This document shows, piece after piece, positions 26,800 through 36,132 of a stretch of 64,000 bases of DNA. The stretch comes from an uncultured Bacteroidia bacterium. GTDB taxonomy: Bacteria > Bacteroidota > Bacteroidia > Bacteroidales > UBA932. Position 1 is the stretch's first letter; each line of letters starts with the position of its first letter. Under the pieces are notes generated by a model that saw only the letters and a program-made list of their open reading frames with translations, was not told where the DNA came from and ran no database searches. The stretch is taken from positions 1 to 64,000 of the forward strand of contig CADBAY010000003.1 of NCBI GenBank assembly GCA_902792815.1, read 5' to 3'. Both the position numbers and the translations under genes were made by a program.

Positions 26800-27192
26800 A
26801 TGAGTGAAAAAGTTGTCCGTGGAGTCTTTGACTCGCCCGAGGAGGAATATGCCCGCAAGAACGGCCTGAGGTTTGTTCACGATAAAATACTGGTTGCCCG
26901 GACCCGTTCCGAGACCCCTGGAGGGTATGAGGGCAGAATCTACTATCTCTGCTTCAAAGACTCCGGCCAGCCTTATATCAGGAAGGAAGTCTTTACACCG
27001 GGTATTTCGGCAGGAAGCTGTATGGGAGGCGAGTTTAACGAAGACCTTCCGATGGACTTCCTGGTGGATTGCGACCTCGAAAAATTCTCTGACGAGTTTC
27101 CGCTTCGCTGCTACGAACAAATCCTCAAAAACAAGGAGCTTGCCGAGTTCATCCGCAAGTGGAACATCCGGTATAAAGCTTCCAAAGGTTGA
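26800..27192 (+). CDS. Uncharacterised 130-residue protein
   Basis: I do not recognise a family. The protein is soluble, has no signal peptide or membrane segment, and has mixed alpha/beta composition with two Cys (CFKDSG, SCMGGEF) and a charged C-terminal helix (CYEQILKNKELAEFIRKW). Codon use resembles the neighbours and a clean promoter box lies just upstream, so it is likely a real gene. A 171-base AT-richer gap follows up to 27363, in which I see no gene. Confidence 0.65.
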   Translation: MSEKVVRGVFDSPEEEYARKNGLRFVHDKILVARTRSETPGGYEGRIYYLCFKDSGQPYIRKEVFTPGISAGSCMGGEFNEDLPMDFLVDCDLEKFSDEFPLRCYEQILKNKELAEFIRKWNIRYKASKG

Positions 27193-27363
27193 CCGGACCT
27201 GAGGAACACTGCGTCCGCAACTGACTCCCGCCGAAATGAAAACAGCGAGAGCAAGCAATCTAAGGAGCCTATATTGTAATCCGCCCACCAGTGTACAAAT
27301 GGTATAGAACAAATATAGAAAACAATATATTAGAATCAAAGATTGTAGGTACAATGCCTTCGG

Positions 27364-28290
27364 CTACAGCGACAAGTCATAGCGGATAGTCCAGCGGAAG
27401 GGGTGACCGGGGAAGGCGCTGAAAGCGTTGTATGGTTCGATGCAGGCAATGCGGTGATTTGCCCACATCACGCTGCGAAGTACCGGCACTGAACCGTGAA
27501 CGTGCACCGTTGGTGTGAGGCGGGCCGGTGCTGCACAGCCGGGAAGGGCTGTTTCGCGGATTAAGATTTCGTATGGAGTGTGGACGGGTGATACCGCGCG
27601 GATGTTCCCCATGTACACCGATTCTCCTTCCTCCAGGGCCCTGTGAAAGCGAAAGCCTGAGGCCGGAGGGCAGTGGGGCGTCTCCAGGGCCGATGCTTCA
27701 AGGGATACGGTGTCGTATTCAGCGCGCCAGTCGCCGTTTGCCTGGTATGGAAAGTCGATTTGGCGTCCGGTGCTGGTGGCAAGAAGGCCAAGAGTAAAGA
27801 AGTTGTGGTTGTACACATCGCCTTCCAACGGCATATCGGAAGCTAAAAGCTCGTGTGAGATTTCAAAACTGGATCCAGACAGCAGCCGTACTTTCTTTAT
27901 ATATTTATAATAGCCCGGCACCACGTGGCAGAAACTCACTGAATCCGCAGTATGCTCCAGGCTCCACTCGCCAGGGTCTGCGATTTCGTACAAGCGGAAA
28001 CGGTCGTAGGGGCCGTCATCCGGAAGGCGGAGGAGGCCTACGCCGATTTTAAGGACAGCCCTCGGGCCGGATGGGGCTGGGAGGAAGATAGGAGAGAACT
28101 CCTCCGCGGGGCCCAGAACAGCGTCGTGCATGAAAGGGTCGTAGCGCTCATACCAGGGGGCGCAAAACTCTACGCCTCCGAAAGAGACGCTGCCGAACAC
28201 CCCGCTGCGGTCGAAGCGGGTGCCTTGATAGAACCCATCCAAGGGCTCGTGCAAAGAGAGCCTGAGGCTGTCGCAAGAGATACTTTTCAT
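27364..28290 (-). CDS. Mutarotase-like (aldose-1-epimerase superfamily) protein, function unknown
   Basis: The 308-residue protein has no signal peptide. Its all-beta pattern, with FDRSGVFGSV at the start, ISHELLASD and YNHNFFTL in the middle and IEPYNAF near the end, resembles galactose-mutarotase-like proteins of the beta-supersandwich fold, but I do not see an unambiguous epimerase signature. It may bind or epimerise a sugar. I place the start at ATG 28290; the frame could open one codon earlier at a TTG. A promoter box only five bases from the ATG predicts a leaderless transcript. Confidence 0.6.
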   Translation of the reverse strand: MKSISCDSLRLSLHEPLDGFYQGTRFDRSGVFGSVSFGGVEFCAPWYERYDPFMHDAVLGPAEEFSPIFLPAPSGPRAVLKIGVGLLRLPDDGPYDRFRLYEIADPGEWSLEHTADSVSFCHVVPGYYKYIKKVRLLSGSSFEISHELLASDMPLEGDVYNHNFFTLGLLATSTGRQIDFPYQANGDWRAEYDTVSLEASALETPHCPPASGFRFHRALEEGESVYMGNIRAVSPVHTPYEILIRETALPGCAAPARLTPTVHVHGSVPVLRSVMWANHRIACIEPYNAFSAFPGHPFRWTIRYDLSL

Positions 28291-28295
28291 CAACG

Positions 28296-28303
28296 CAAAA
28301 TTA
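28296..28303 (-). promoter_or_regulatory. Bacteroidetes -7 box (TAATTTTG), predicts leaderless mRNA
   Basis: TAATTTTG on the minus strand ends five bases before the ATG at 28290. Transcription starting the usual handful of bases downstream would begin at or next to the start codon. Confidence 0.5.
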
Positions 28304-28323
28304 CGAATTTTTTATGACGGCCA

Positions 28324-29826
28324 TCACAGCGAAGCTATGACGCGGTCGAAATCGCGCGGCGGAATAAGGGAGTGCTTCTGGAGATTGCAGTGATAGGAAT
28401 AGACGGTGGTTACCGACATGTTAAGGATTTTGGCGATCTTTTGACGCTTTGAAATACCCATCTTGATCAACGCAAGGATTCGCAGCTCGGTGGACAGCAC
28501 TTCCGGCTTGGGCATCACAAGCCGGTATTCTTCCTGCATGTGGGCGTTTACTTTATCTACGAAATCAGGGAAAATCCCAAGGAAGGTAGAGTCCAGCGAA
28601 GTCAATAGTCCGCTGAACTCTCCGGCTGCAAAAGAGGGCTTGCGGAGCATTGCCATGATGGCGTCCGGTCCGTCCTGCTTGGCGGTGCGGCGGAGGGAGG
28701 AGCGGTATTCATCGACCTTATTAAGATAGTCCACACATTTTTCCATGTAGTTCGCCAGAAAGCCGTCCTTGATAGACGACACCTCGCTGAGCTTCCGTTG
28801 CGAAACGGTTAGCCGGCCAGAATACCGGAACAACATAATAAGCAGGAACAAAGCGACAGCCAGAATCAGAGAAACCGCAATAATGCCGATAACGGATACC
28901 AGCGCCCTGCGCCGTTCCTGCTTGAGTACCACGTTCATGATTTCGAATTCCGACTGAATGATGTCGTTGTATCGCAGTGCGTAGTGCGACGAATAGGCAT
29001 CCTCCAGCGTCATTCGCATATACCGGTCCGCTCTTTTGATATCGCCGCGGCGGAACAGGATACGGGCAAGTTCGTACAGAGCATTATAGGCTTTGGCCGA
29101 TACCCTCAGGTCGTAGGTCGCCGAGTTGGCGAAACACTCCATTGCCTTGCCCTCGTTTCCGCCGTTCAGGTATTCCATTGCCATGAAGTAATATGCCTTG
29201 GCAGTATCGTTCGGGCTCGTGAGGGCGCAGGCGTTAAGATTTCGCAGTCCGTCAACCGGAATACCGCCCCTGCGCAGTCTCTCATTGTGATAATAAGCGC
29301 ATTCAATGTTTGTGCTGTCCAATTGCCACCATCTGTCGATGACAGTGTGGCACCGTGATTCATATTGGGGAAGCAGTTTGCGGTAGATATGGTATCCGGC
29401 ATAACCGTAGATTCGGAATCCTTCCTGTCCAAGATGAGTGGTATCGATGCTCTCCAGAACTTCGAGCGCCCTGCTCAGGGAGTCCATCTTGTAGAGGATA
29501 TTGGAATAACACGCTCCGCTTATTCCCCGGCGGCGTGCGTCCGTACCCTGCAAACGTAGCATTTCCTGAATATAGCTGTAGCAAGAATCTACATCGTGAT
29601 AGAAAAGAATCTTCTCCAGACGATAAGCTGCTTCCCAGCGGGCGGTGTCGGAAGCCGCGGCGGAATACATATGCCGCAGGGAGTCCTGCAACTGATAATG
29701 CAAAAGGTCGAATTTTGACTTCTGTTCGATAGTTCTGTCCAGTACATCAAGGCAGGCGCTGTGCTCCGGAGTGCATGAAAAACAGAGAATTAAGCTTAAA
29801 ACGGCCGAAAACAAGGTTTTTTTCAT
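28324..29826 (-). CDS. DUF6377-like transmembrane regulator of the SusCD locus
   Basis: The 500-residue protein starts at ATG 29826 with a lipoprotein-like signal (LSLILCFSC). Residues about 25-300 form TPR-like helices (CYSNILYKMDSLSRALEVLE, AKAYYFMAMEYLNGGNEGKA). One membrane segment (about 308-330) follows, and the C-terminal part ends in a LuxR/GerE-like helix-turn-helix (LRILALIKMGISKRQKIAKI then MSVTTVYSYHCNLQ). This layout matches Bacteroidales DUF6377 proteins that sit beside polysaccharide-utilisation loci. It probably senses in the periplasm and binds DNA at the membrane. It is transcribed divergently from the locus it is likely to control. Confidence 0.8.
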   Translation of the reverse strand: MKKTLFSAVLSLILCFSCTPEHSACLDVLDRTIEQKSKFDLLHYQLQDSLRHMYSAAASDTARWEAAYRLEKILFYHDVDSCYSYIQEMLRLQGTDARRRGISGACYSNILYKMDSLSRALEVLESIDTTHLGQEGFRIYGYAGYHIYRKLLPQYESRCHTVIDRWWQLDSTNIECAYYHNERLRRGGIPVDGLRNLNACALTSPNDTAKAYYFMAMEYLNGGNEGKAMECFANSATYDLRVSAKAYNALYELARILFRRGDIKRADRYMRMTLEDAYSSHYALRYNDIIQSEFEIMNVVLKQERRRALVSVIGIIAVSLILAVALFLLIMLFRYSGRLTVSQRKLSEVSSIKDGFLANYMEKCVDYLNKVDEYRSSLRRTAKQDGPDAIMAMLRKPSFAAGEFSGLLTSLDSTFLGIFPDFVDKVNAHMQEEYRLVMPKPEVLSTELRILALIKMGISKRQKIAKILNMSVTTVYSYHCNLQKHSLIPPRDFDRVIASL

Positions 29827-29970
29827 GCTGTAAATATATAAATAATTCTTGTTTTTACAATGCTTAGAGTGCTTATTCAATTAGTTTATTATCAATATAT
29901 TAAATATAAAATAGCCGCTGGAATAACCTTGTTTTATAAGTGGCTCTTGAAAACTTGGCAATTTTTATTA

Positions 29971-29978
29971 TATTTTTG
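29971..29978 (+). promoter_or_regulatory. Bacteroidetes promoter (-33 TTG, -7 TATTTTTG) of the SusCD locus
   Basis: TATTTTTG lies in an AT-rich 202-base divergent gap, with CTTGG about 16 bases upstream (29954-29958) as a possible -33 element. The start codon at 30029 would give a leader of about 45 bases. The gap also holds space for the divergent regulator's own promoter; a near-consensus TATATTTA sits on the other strand at 29831-29838. Confidence 0.55.
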
Positions 29979-30028
29979 CTAGCGATTAATTGCAGGAACA
30001 CAGCGAACCAGTAACCAAACATATCAAT

Positions 30029-31687
30029 ATGCGCAACAAATTCCTACTAATCGCACTTTTTGTGCTTGCAGCAGTTGCCTGCGGGCCAAAGGAAGAGCCC
30101 CACGGCGCAGACGATCCCAACGCGCCCGCGCTCACGGTAAACAAGGAGCAGATTAACGTTCCCGCCGGCGGAGCGGAAGATTCTTTCACTATCACATCCA
30201 ATTGCTACTGGAACATTGCAGTGACCGACGCAGACGGTAAGGCAGTCGCATGGGCGAGCCTTAGTGCCACTTCTGGCCAGGGCAATAAGGAAATTAAAGT
30301 AACGGTAAACAAAAACACCAAGACCGAACGAAGGAACGCCGTCGTGACTATTACCGTTCCTTCTTCTGCCGCTCTCACGAAGAATGTTGCAATTTCTCAG
30401 GAGTCCGGTGAGGTGTCGGAGGTGGAGGGTTACAGTTTCCCGATCATCGAAACTTTCGAGATAGACTCCCCTGAGTCCCGCAAACTGGCGAATGCCGTTG
30501 TCGCAGGTAACGAATGCGTGTTTCCTGCCGGAATGGTGCTTAAGCGCAGCGACGAAGCAGGTTCGTTGGAATTCGTTTGCCCTTCTCACACCCAGCCGTC
30601 GGCCGGTGACGATGCCGACAGAAGCATTCACCGCAGTATCCGTATGGACGGTTTTGCGCAAGGAGAATCCGTTCTCATCAGTGCGCCGGTTAAGGAGGCC
30701 CTCAGCGGCGAGCTTCGCCTTATGCTCGGCGCGCGCGCTGCTTCCTTTACCAAAGCGGGCTGGTCTTACTACTGGGGTAAAGACGGCGAGAACTGGAACA
30801 AGATAAATATCGAAAATGCCATTACACCCGGCTCGGATGCAGTTTGGAACATCGTTTATTTCACCATTCCTGCTTCGGAAGCCATCCCTGCCGGCGGAAC
30901 CATTCATTTCAAGATTACGGCCGATGCCAAGCCGTCCAAGGAGTATATATCCATCTCCAACACTATCTGCGTGTGCCCTGCCAAGGGCGAGACCGGCAGC
31001 GTCCCTGCAATGGACGGGGGCAAGATAGCCTTCTCCACGGCTTTCAATGACCTCGTGGGCAGTTATGCTCCGGATATGAGATTCCCTCTTGGACTTCTGA
31101 GAAGCGCCACAAACAGCTACGCTTCCAACATGACCACATTCAACGACCAGTACACGGTTCCTGAGGAGTTGGCCCCGTTCGCGCAGGCAAAAGGTTGCTA
31201 TGAGAAGCCCGGTTACCTGCAAGTGGGCTATTACGACGAATCCGTGTGGACAAGGATCTGCAGCGGATCGTACACCGTAAAAATCGGCGAATGCCTCAAG
31301 CAGATGGGAGTAGCCTCCACAGACGCTAAGGTAACACTCAAGGCCTGCAATATGAAGGACTTCCGCGGCCTTGACAACATTGCCAAAGCAACAATCGCCG
31401 CCGGTGAAGAGAGCTTCGTGATGGAAGGTCTCAAGGACGGCGTGTTCGCAGAGTATTCCACCGAATTCCATAACCTCACGCAGGAATCAGTTATTACGAT
31501 TTCTGCCCCGCAGCTCAGCGATGAGGAGAAAGATGCCCTGGGCCGCGGTGATAAAACCAAGTATCTTCTGGACTACCGCTTCTTTATCGACGATTTAGTC
31601 GTAGAACTCACCACTATCCACGCCAAGGGCAGCGACGCCCAAGGTGACAACGAGATTTTCTCCAACGGAAGCAACTATAAATGGTAA
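30029..31687 (+). CDS. BACON-domain surface lipoprotein
   Basis: The 552-residue protein (ATG 30029) has a lipoprotein signal (LFVLAAVAC). Residues about 30-125 form a BACON-type domain (VNKEQINVPAGGAEDSFTI, ASLSATSGQGNKEIKVTVN, RRNAVVTITV), which is usually a spacer or glycan/mucin-binding module in Bacteroidetes. The remaining 420 residues are beta-rich and unrecognised. As first gene of the locus it may be a surface glycan-binding protein, though such proteins usually follow SusD. Confidence 0.7.
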   Translation: MRNKFLLIALFVLAAVACGPKEEPHGADDPNAPALTVNKEQINVPAGGAEDSFTITSNCYWNIAVTDADGKAVAWASLSATSGQGNKEIKVTVNKNTKTERRNAVVTITVPSSAALTKNVAISQESGEVSEVEGYSFPIIETFEIDSPESRKLANAVVAGNECVFPAGMVLKRSDEAGSLEFVCPSHTQPSAGDDADRSIHRSIRMDGFAQGESVLISAPVKEALSGELRLMLGARAASFTKAGWSYYWGKDGENWNKINIENAITPGSDAVWNIVYFTIPASEAIPAGGTIHFKITADAKPSKEYISISNTICVCPAKGETGSVPAMDGGKIAFSTAFNDLVGSYAPDMRFPLGLLRSATNSYASNMTTFNDQYTVPEELAPFAQAKGCYEKPGYLQVGYYDESVWTRICSGSYTVKIGECLKQMGVASTDAKVTLKACNMKDFRGLDNIAKATIAAGEESFVMEGLKDGVFAEYSTEFHNLTQESVITISAPQLSDEEKDALGRGDKTKYLLDYRFFIDDLVVELTTIHAKGSDAQGDNEIFSNGSNYKW

Positions 31688-31692
31688 TCGAC

Positions 31693-33045
31693 ATGAAAAA
31701 GATATTTGCAGCAACAGCCGCACTATTTGCTCTGGCGGCATGTAACAAAAACCTCCCGGTTATGCAGCCCGTTACGGAGCTGACTGCGACCGTCGAGGAT
31801 GGTCTGGCCAAATCGCATCTGGACGGCAACGGTGTCTTGTGGGATGCAAATGACGAAATCAGCGTCTTCGCTTTAACCGGCGGGGTGTATGCGAACGAGA
31901 AGTTTTCGACGGCCGATGAAGGCGCGAGCGCAATCTTCAAAGGGCCCGGCATTGATGTGGACGAAAACCTCTATGCCCTTTATCCCTATGATGCCGACGC
32001 ACAGTACAGCGCCGGGGGCGGCTTTAAAGTGAATGCCGATTATGCCTCTCAGAAAGTCGTAAATGGCACATTCGCTAAAAGAATCAATCTCGCTGTCGGT
32101 AAATATGCCGGTGAGAAGAAAGTGAGTTTCCGTAACGCCGGAGCTCTCCTCAAATTCTCCCTCACCCAGGAAAGAGCCGATACCGTCAGGCGTATTGAAC
32201 TTAAGACCGCCGACGGCACTCCGATCTCCTTCACCGGCGAGGCTCAAGTCGCTTGGAACGATGGCTCTCCGGCGCTGAGTATTGCCGCTGATGCCGCCAA
32301 GTCGGACATTATAAAACTCTCTCCTGCCACCGGCGCTTTCGCAACCGGCGACACATACTATGTGTGGGTGCTTCCGGGCGAATATAAGGGTATCAGCATT
32401 ACCTTGGTCTCTTCTACCGGAATGACCGCTGTAAAGACAGGCAGCAGCGCTCTCACCATAGCCAGGAATCAGATTGTCGACCTTGGCGAAGTTGGCGGCC
32501 TCACTTATAAGGAAAAGGAAGCGGAAAGGAAGACTCTGCACTTCGACTTCTCAGGAGAGCCTTTTGAGGGCTGGCCCACAGCCGACAAATGGCAGACCGG
32601 TCCGGGAGACACTACCTGCGTGTACAAACTGGATGGAGCGGACTATGAATTCCTCCTTACCGAATGCGGAAACGCCTCCCAGGCGCGTGTTGCTTGGGTA
32701 ACCTCCAAGGGCGGATTGGTGATGTTCGCATCCTGGCGTTACATCGGACTCCCTGCCCTGGACGGTTTCAGGCTGGTGAAAATGTCAGGCGTCAGTTGCC
32801 TCACCAACAGCACAAGCCGCAAAGCCGGAATAGTTACCGCAGTTGCTCAGACCAATGAAGGAATGACCATAGACACAGCCCATACCTTCGTTCCGGGCGG
32901 AGAGTCCATCACCTGGGCCGAGCAGGGCGGTACTTATTCTTACAACCTGGAAGATACCAAGCCCAATACAGTGTACTACTTTATGTGTACGGGAGGCGGA
33001 ATAGGTGCGTCTTCGATTGATCTCACTTACGAAAAAGCGGAATAA
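31693..33045 (+). CDS. Fimbrillin-like lipoprotein with a locus-specific C-terminal domain
   Basis: The 450-residue protein (ATG 31693) has a lipoprotein signal (ALFALAAC). Residues about 20-270 resemble fimbrillin-family/Mfa-like lipoproteins: GLAKSHLDGNGVLWDANDEI, LYALYPYDA, VSFRNAGALLKFSL and YYVWVLPG. The C-terminal 170 residues (LHFDFSGEPFEGWPT to SSIDLTYEKAE) are shared with the lipoprotein at 41988-43427 and are not familiar. It may be a cell-surface binding subunit rather than a pilin. It ends one base before the SusC start. Confidence 0.7.
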   Translation: MKKIFAATAALFALAACNKNLPVMQPVTELTATVEDGLAKSHLDGNGVLWDANDEISVFALTGGVYANEKFSTADEGASAIFKGPGIDVDENLYALYPYDADAQYSAGGGFKVNADYASQKVVNGTFAKRINLAVGKYAGEKKVSFRNAGALLKFSLTQERADTVRRIELKTADGTPISFTGEAQVAWNDGSPALSIAADAAKSDIIKLSPATGAFATGDTYYVWVLPGEYKGISITLVSSTGMTAVKTGSSALTIARNQIVDLGEVGGLTYKEKEAERKTLHFDFSGEPFEGWPTADKWQTGPGDTTCVYKLDGADYEFLLTECGNASQARVAWVTSKGGLVMFASWRYIGLPALDGFRLVKMSGVSCLTNSTSRKAGIVTAVAQTNEGMTIDTAHTFVPGGESITWAEQGGTYSYNLEDTKPNTVYYFMCTGGGIGASSIDLTYEKAE

Positions 33046-33046
33046 A

Positions 33047-36000
33047 ATGAAAAGAATTGTTGTCCTGTTCATCAGCATTCTGATAAGCGGCGGCCTTCTG
33101 CATGCGCAGCAGATAATGCTGAGCGGTCAGGTAAAAGACGGCAGCGGAGAGCCGGTTCCCGGCGCCGTTGTCATGATTACCGGCACTCAGGATGCTGCCA
33201 CTGCCGACCTTGACGGTAACTTCACCCTTACCCTGAAATCGGCACCCGCCGGGGACGCTACGCTCAGCGTATCATGCCTTGGATATGCAGGCCAAGTGAT
33301 TCCTATAGGCTCTAATACCAGATTCGAAATAGTGCTTCAAGATGATACGCAGTTGCTGGAAGAGACGGTTGTAATCGGCTATTCCACAATCAAGAAAAAG
33401 GATCTTACCGGAGCCCTTTCGACCATCGGCGGAGAAGATATCCAGCAGCGGAAAACCCAGACCATTTCGCAGGCCCTTCAGGGTGCGATTCCGGGCGTAA
33501 CCGTTACAAGGAGCAATTCTGCTCCCGGCGGCGAGGCCACCATCCGCGTGCGAGGCATCACTTCCATGACCGACGGCTCCACCGACCCGTACATCCTCAT
33601 CGACGGAGTGCCGGGCTCTCTGGGTGACGTAAACCCGGAGGATATCGAGAATCTAACAGTCTTGAAGGATGCGGCATCGGCCTCGATTTATGGTTCCCAG
33701 GCTGCTGCAGGCGTGATTCTCATCACCACAAAGCGCGCTGCAAAGGGTAAGGGAGGAATTAGTTATTCCTACTCGCTTGGCATCGATACGCCGACCCGCA
33801 TGCCCAAATACATGGATGCAGTGAGCTATATGGACGCCGTGAACGAACTCAAGTACAACGACCTTCCCGGCTCGGGCTGGTACCAGGCCTACGACCAGGC
33901 TCTGGTGGAGAACTACTGGCAGCTCAACTCGGCAAACCCTGACGACTATCCCAACACCGACTGGATGGCCCTGGTGATGAAAAACCAGGCCCTCCGCCAT
34001 AGCCACAACGTAAAGTTCACTGCATCGGCCGACAAACTCCGTTCAAGTGTAAGCATCGGCCTGGACGACGTGCAGGGCCTTTACAAGGTAAACAACAGGT
34101 GGAAGCGTTACACCGCCAGGCTGAATAACGACCTTAGCATCTACAACTGGCTCACGGTCAGCACCGACATCTCTATGGTGTATGTCGATAAAGTCTCGCC
34201 CCATAGCTCTCCGGCCCTGAAAATGCGCTATATGCCTGCCATTTACCCGGCAGTGTGGTCAAACGGAAATTACGCTTCCGGCAAGGACGGAAGCAATATC
34301 TACGCAGCCCTTATGAGCGGCGGCGAAGTTAACACCGACACTTTCAAAACCACCGGAAAATTCCAGCTGGAAGCAAAGCCTGTGGATGGTCTGAGCCTCA
34401 CCGTGCTGTACTCGCCCATGCTTTATTTCAGCAACTCAAGCGATTTCCAGAGGCAGACTCCGTACTACTACAAGGACGAGGCGACCAGCCAGAAATTCAT
34501 CTCCGAAGCTCTTACGACCACTTTGGAGGAGACAAGGGGATGGCGCTACGCCGGAACGGTTCAGGCCTATGCCAACTACCAGAAGACTTTCGCCGACAGG
34601 CACAATGTGGGTGCGATGGCAGGATATGAAAACTACTACACTTCCAGCAAAAGCATCGTTAGCGGGAACTCCGACTTTCCCAACGCCCTTATCGAGGACC
34701 TGAAGGCCGGTAATCCTTCCACGGCAACGGCAACTTCCGACAATGTGTACGAACTGGCCAGAAATTCCTTCTTCGGCCGCTTGATGTACAATTACGCATC
34801 TCGCTACTATGTGCAGGGCAATATACGCTGTGACGGTACCTCACGTTTCGCCCCTGATTACCGCTGGGGCACGTTCATGTCGGCCTCGGCGGGATGGCAG
34901 TTCTCCGAGGAAGCGTTCATGGCGCCCCTGAAGAAAATCGTCAACCACGGTAAATTGCGCGCCTCTTACGGCGAGCTCGGTAATGAACGAATAGGCGGTT
35001 ATTATCCCTACCAGTCGATGCTGTCAGTAAGCCATCCAGTCGGTTATCTGGGCGATGGCGCCACGTCCGTCACCGGCTATGCCCAGGGCAGTGCGATAGT
35101 TCCGGACCTCACCTGGGAGAGTACTTCCACCTTCGACATAGGCCTGGACCTGGTTCTCCTGAATAACCGCTTGAGTTTTACCGGAGACTGGTATTACAAG
35201 AAGACCAAAGGCATGCTCATCGAGGTGCCTGTGGCTCCCGTCATCGGTCTTTCCAATCCTTATGACAACCTTGGCGAAATGCACACCCGGGGCTGGGAAA
35301 TCACCCTTGGCTGGAGAGATACCGTAGGCGACTTTACCTACAAACTGAATTTCAACCTCTCCGACGACGTGTCCATCATGGGCAATATCTCCGGCAAGGA
35401 GGTTATCTCCAGCGGCAAAATAATCAAGGAAGGCTACGAATACCAGTCCTGGTACGGATATAAGTCCAACGGCCTGTTCCAGACCCAGGAAGAGGTGGAT
35501 GCTTCTCCTTCTCTCGGTACCCAGTATCCCGGCGACGTGAAATATGTGAACATTGCCGACGCCATGGGCGGGACCGAGCAGATTACCGCCGAGCAGGACC
35601 GCGTTGTCCTTTGCTCCTCGCTGCCGCATTTGAGCTATGGTGCAACCGTAGATTTGTTCTGGAAGAATTTTGACTTCAATCTCACTCTCCAGGGCGTCGG
35701 AAAGCGCAACGGCTATCTTAACGATTATATGGTTCAGCCCCTGCGCGGCCAGGTGTACAATTTCCCCACCTACCTCGCGGGCGGTGCATCCTGGAGCTAC
35801 AAGAACACCGTCCAGCAGAACGAGAGAGCAAAATACCCGCGCTACTCCTGGGTTTCCGGTGGTTCTACCTCCACGATGGGCAACTACGCCTATTCCGACT
35901 ATTGGATCATCAACGGGGCGTACCTCCGCGTAAAGAACATCACCCTGGGCTACACCTTCCCCTCCAAGTGGATGCAGAAGCTTCGCATCAAAGACCTCAG

Positions 36001-36127
36001 GCTGGCGGCAACGCTTACCGATTTCTTTACATTCAGCCACTACCCTGTGGGCTGGGATCCCGAGGTGGGAGCAACCTCTTACCCTATTACCAAATCGGCC
36101 GTTTTCTCACTATCCGTTAAATTCTAG
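33047..36127 (+). CDS. SusC-type TonB-dependent outer-membrane receptor
   Basis: The 1026-residue protein (ATG 33047, one base after the upstream stop) has a signal peptide ending LLHAQ, a carboxypeptidase-regulatory-like domain (about 20-105, SGQVKDGSGEPVPGAVV), the SusC plug signature (EETVVIGYSTIKKKDLTGA, LQGAIPGVTV, IRVRGI, PYILIDGVPG) and a beta-barrel ending in Phe (SLSVKF). It imports an oligomer across the outer membrane using TonB energy, together with the SusD-like lid encoded next. Length is normal for the family. Confidence 0.93.
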   Translation: MKRIVVLFISILISGGLLHAQQIMLSGQVKDGSGEPVPGAVVMITGTQDAATADLDGNFTLTLKSAPAGDATLSVSCLGYAGQVIPIGSNTRFEIVLQDDTQLLEETVVIGYSTIKKKDLTGALSTIGGEDIQQRKTQTISQALQGAIPGVTVTRSNSAPGGEATIRVRGITSMTDGSTDPYILIDGVPGSLGDVNPEDIENLTVLKDAASASIYGSQAAAGVILITTKRAAKGKGGISYSYSLGIDTPTRMPKYMDAVSYMDAVNELKYNDLPGSGWYQAYDQALVENYWQLNSANPDDYPNTDWMALVMKNQALRHSHNVKFTASADKLRSSVSIGLDDVQGLYKVNNRWKRYTARLNNDLSIYNWLTVSTDISMVYVDKVSPHSSPALKMRYMPAIYPAVWSNGNYASGKDGSNIYAALMSGGEVNTDTFKTTGKFQLEAKPVDGLSLTVLYSPMLYFSNSSDFQRQTPYYYKDEATSQKFISEALTTTLEETRGWRYAGTVQAYANYQKTFADRHNVGAMAGYENYYTSSKSIVSGNSDFPNALIEDLKAGNPSTATATSDNVYELARNSFFGRLMYNYASRYYVQGNIRCDGTSRFAPDYRWGTFMSASAGWQFSEEAFMAPLKKIVNHGKLRASYGELGNERIGGYYPYQSMLSVSHPVGYLGDGATSVTGYAQGSAIVPDLTWESTSTFDIGLDLVLLNNRLSFTGDWYYKKTKGMLIEVPVAPVIGLSNPYDNLGEMHTRGWEITLGWRDTVGDFTYKLNFNLSDDVSIMGNISGKEVISSGKIIKEGYEYQSWYGYKSNGLFQTQEEVDASPSLGTQYPGDVKYVNIADAMGGTEQITAEQDRVVLCSSLPHLSYGATVDLFWKNFDFNLTLQGVGKRNGYLNDYMVQPLRGQVYNFPTYLAGGASWSYKNTVQQNERAKYPRYSWVSGGSTSTMGNYAYSDYWIINGAYLRVKNITLGYTFPSKWMQKLRIKDLRLAATLTDFFTFSHYPVGWDPEVGATSYPITKSAVFSLSVKF

Positions 36128-36132
36128 GCACA

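Noticed and set aside
27193..27363. Possible promoter TATATTTG on the minus strand at 27310-27317
   Set aside because: It would read toward the 3' end of the + strand orphan gene with no sensible gene downstream; the match probably reflects local AT richness.
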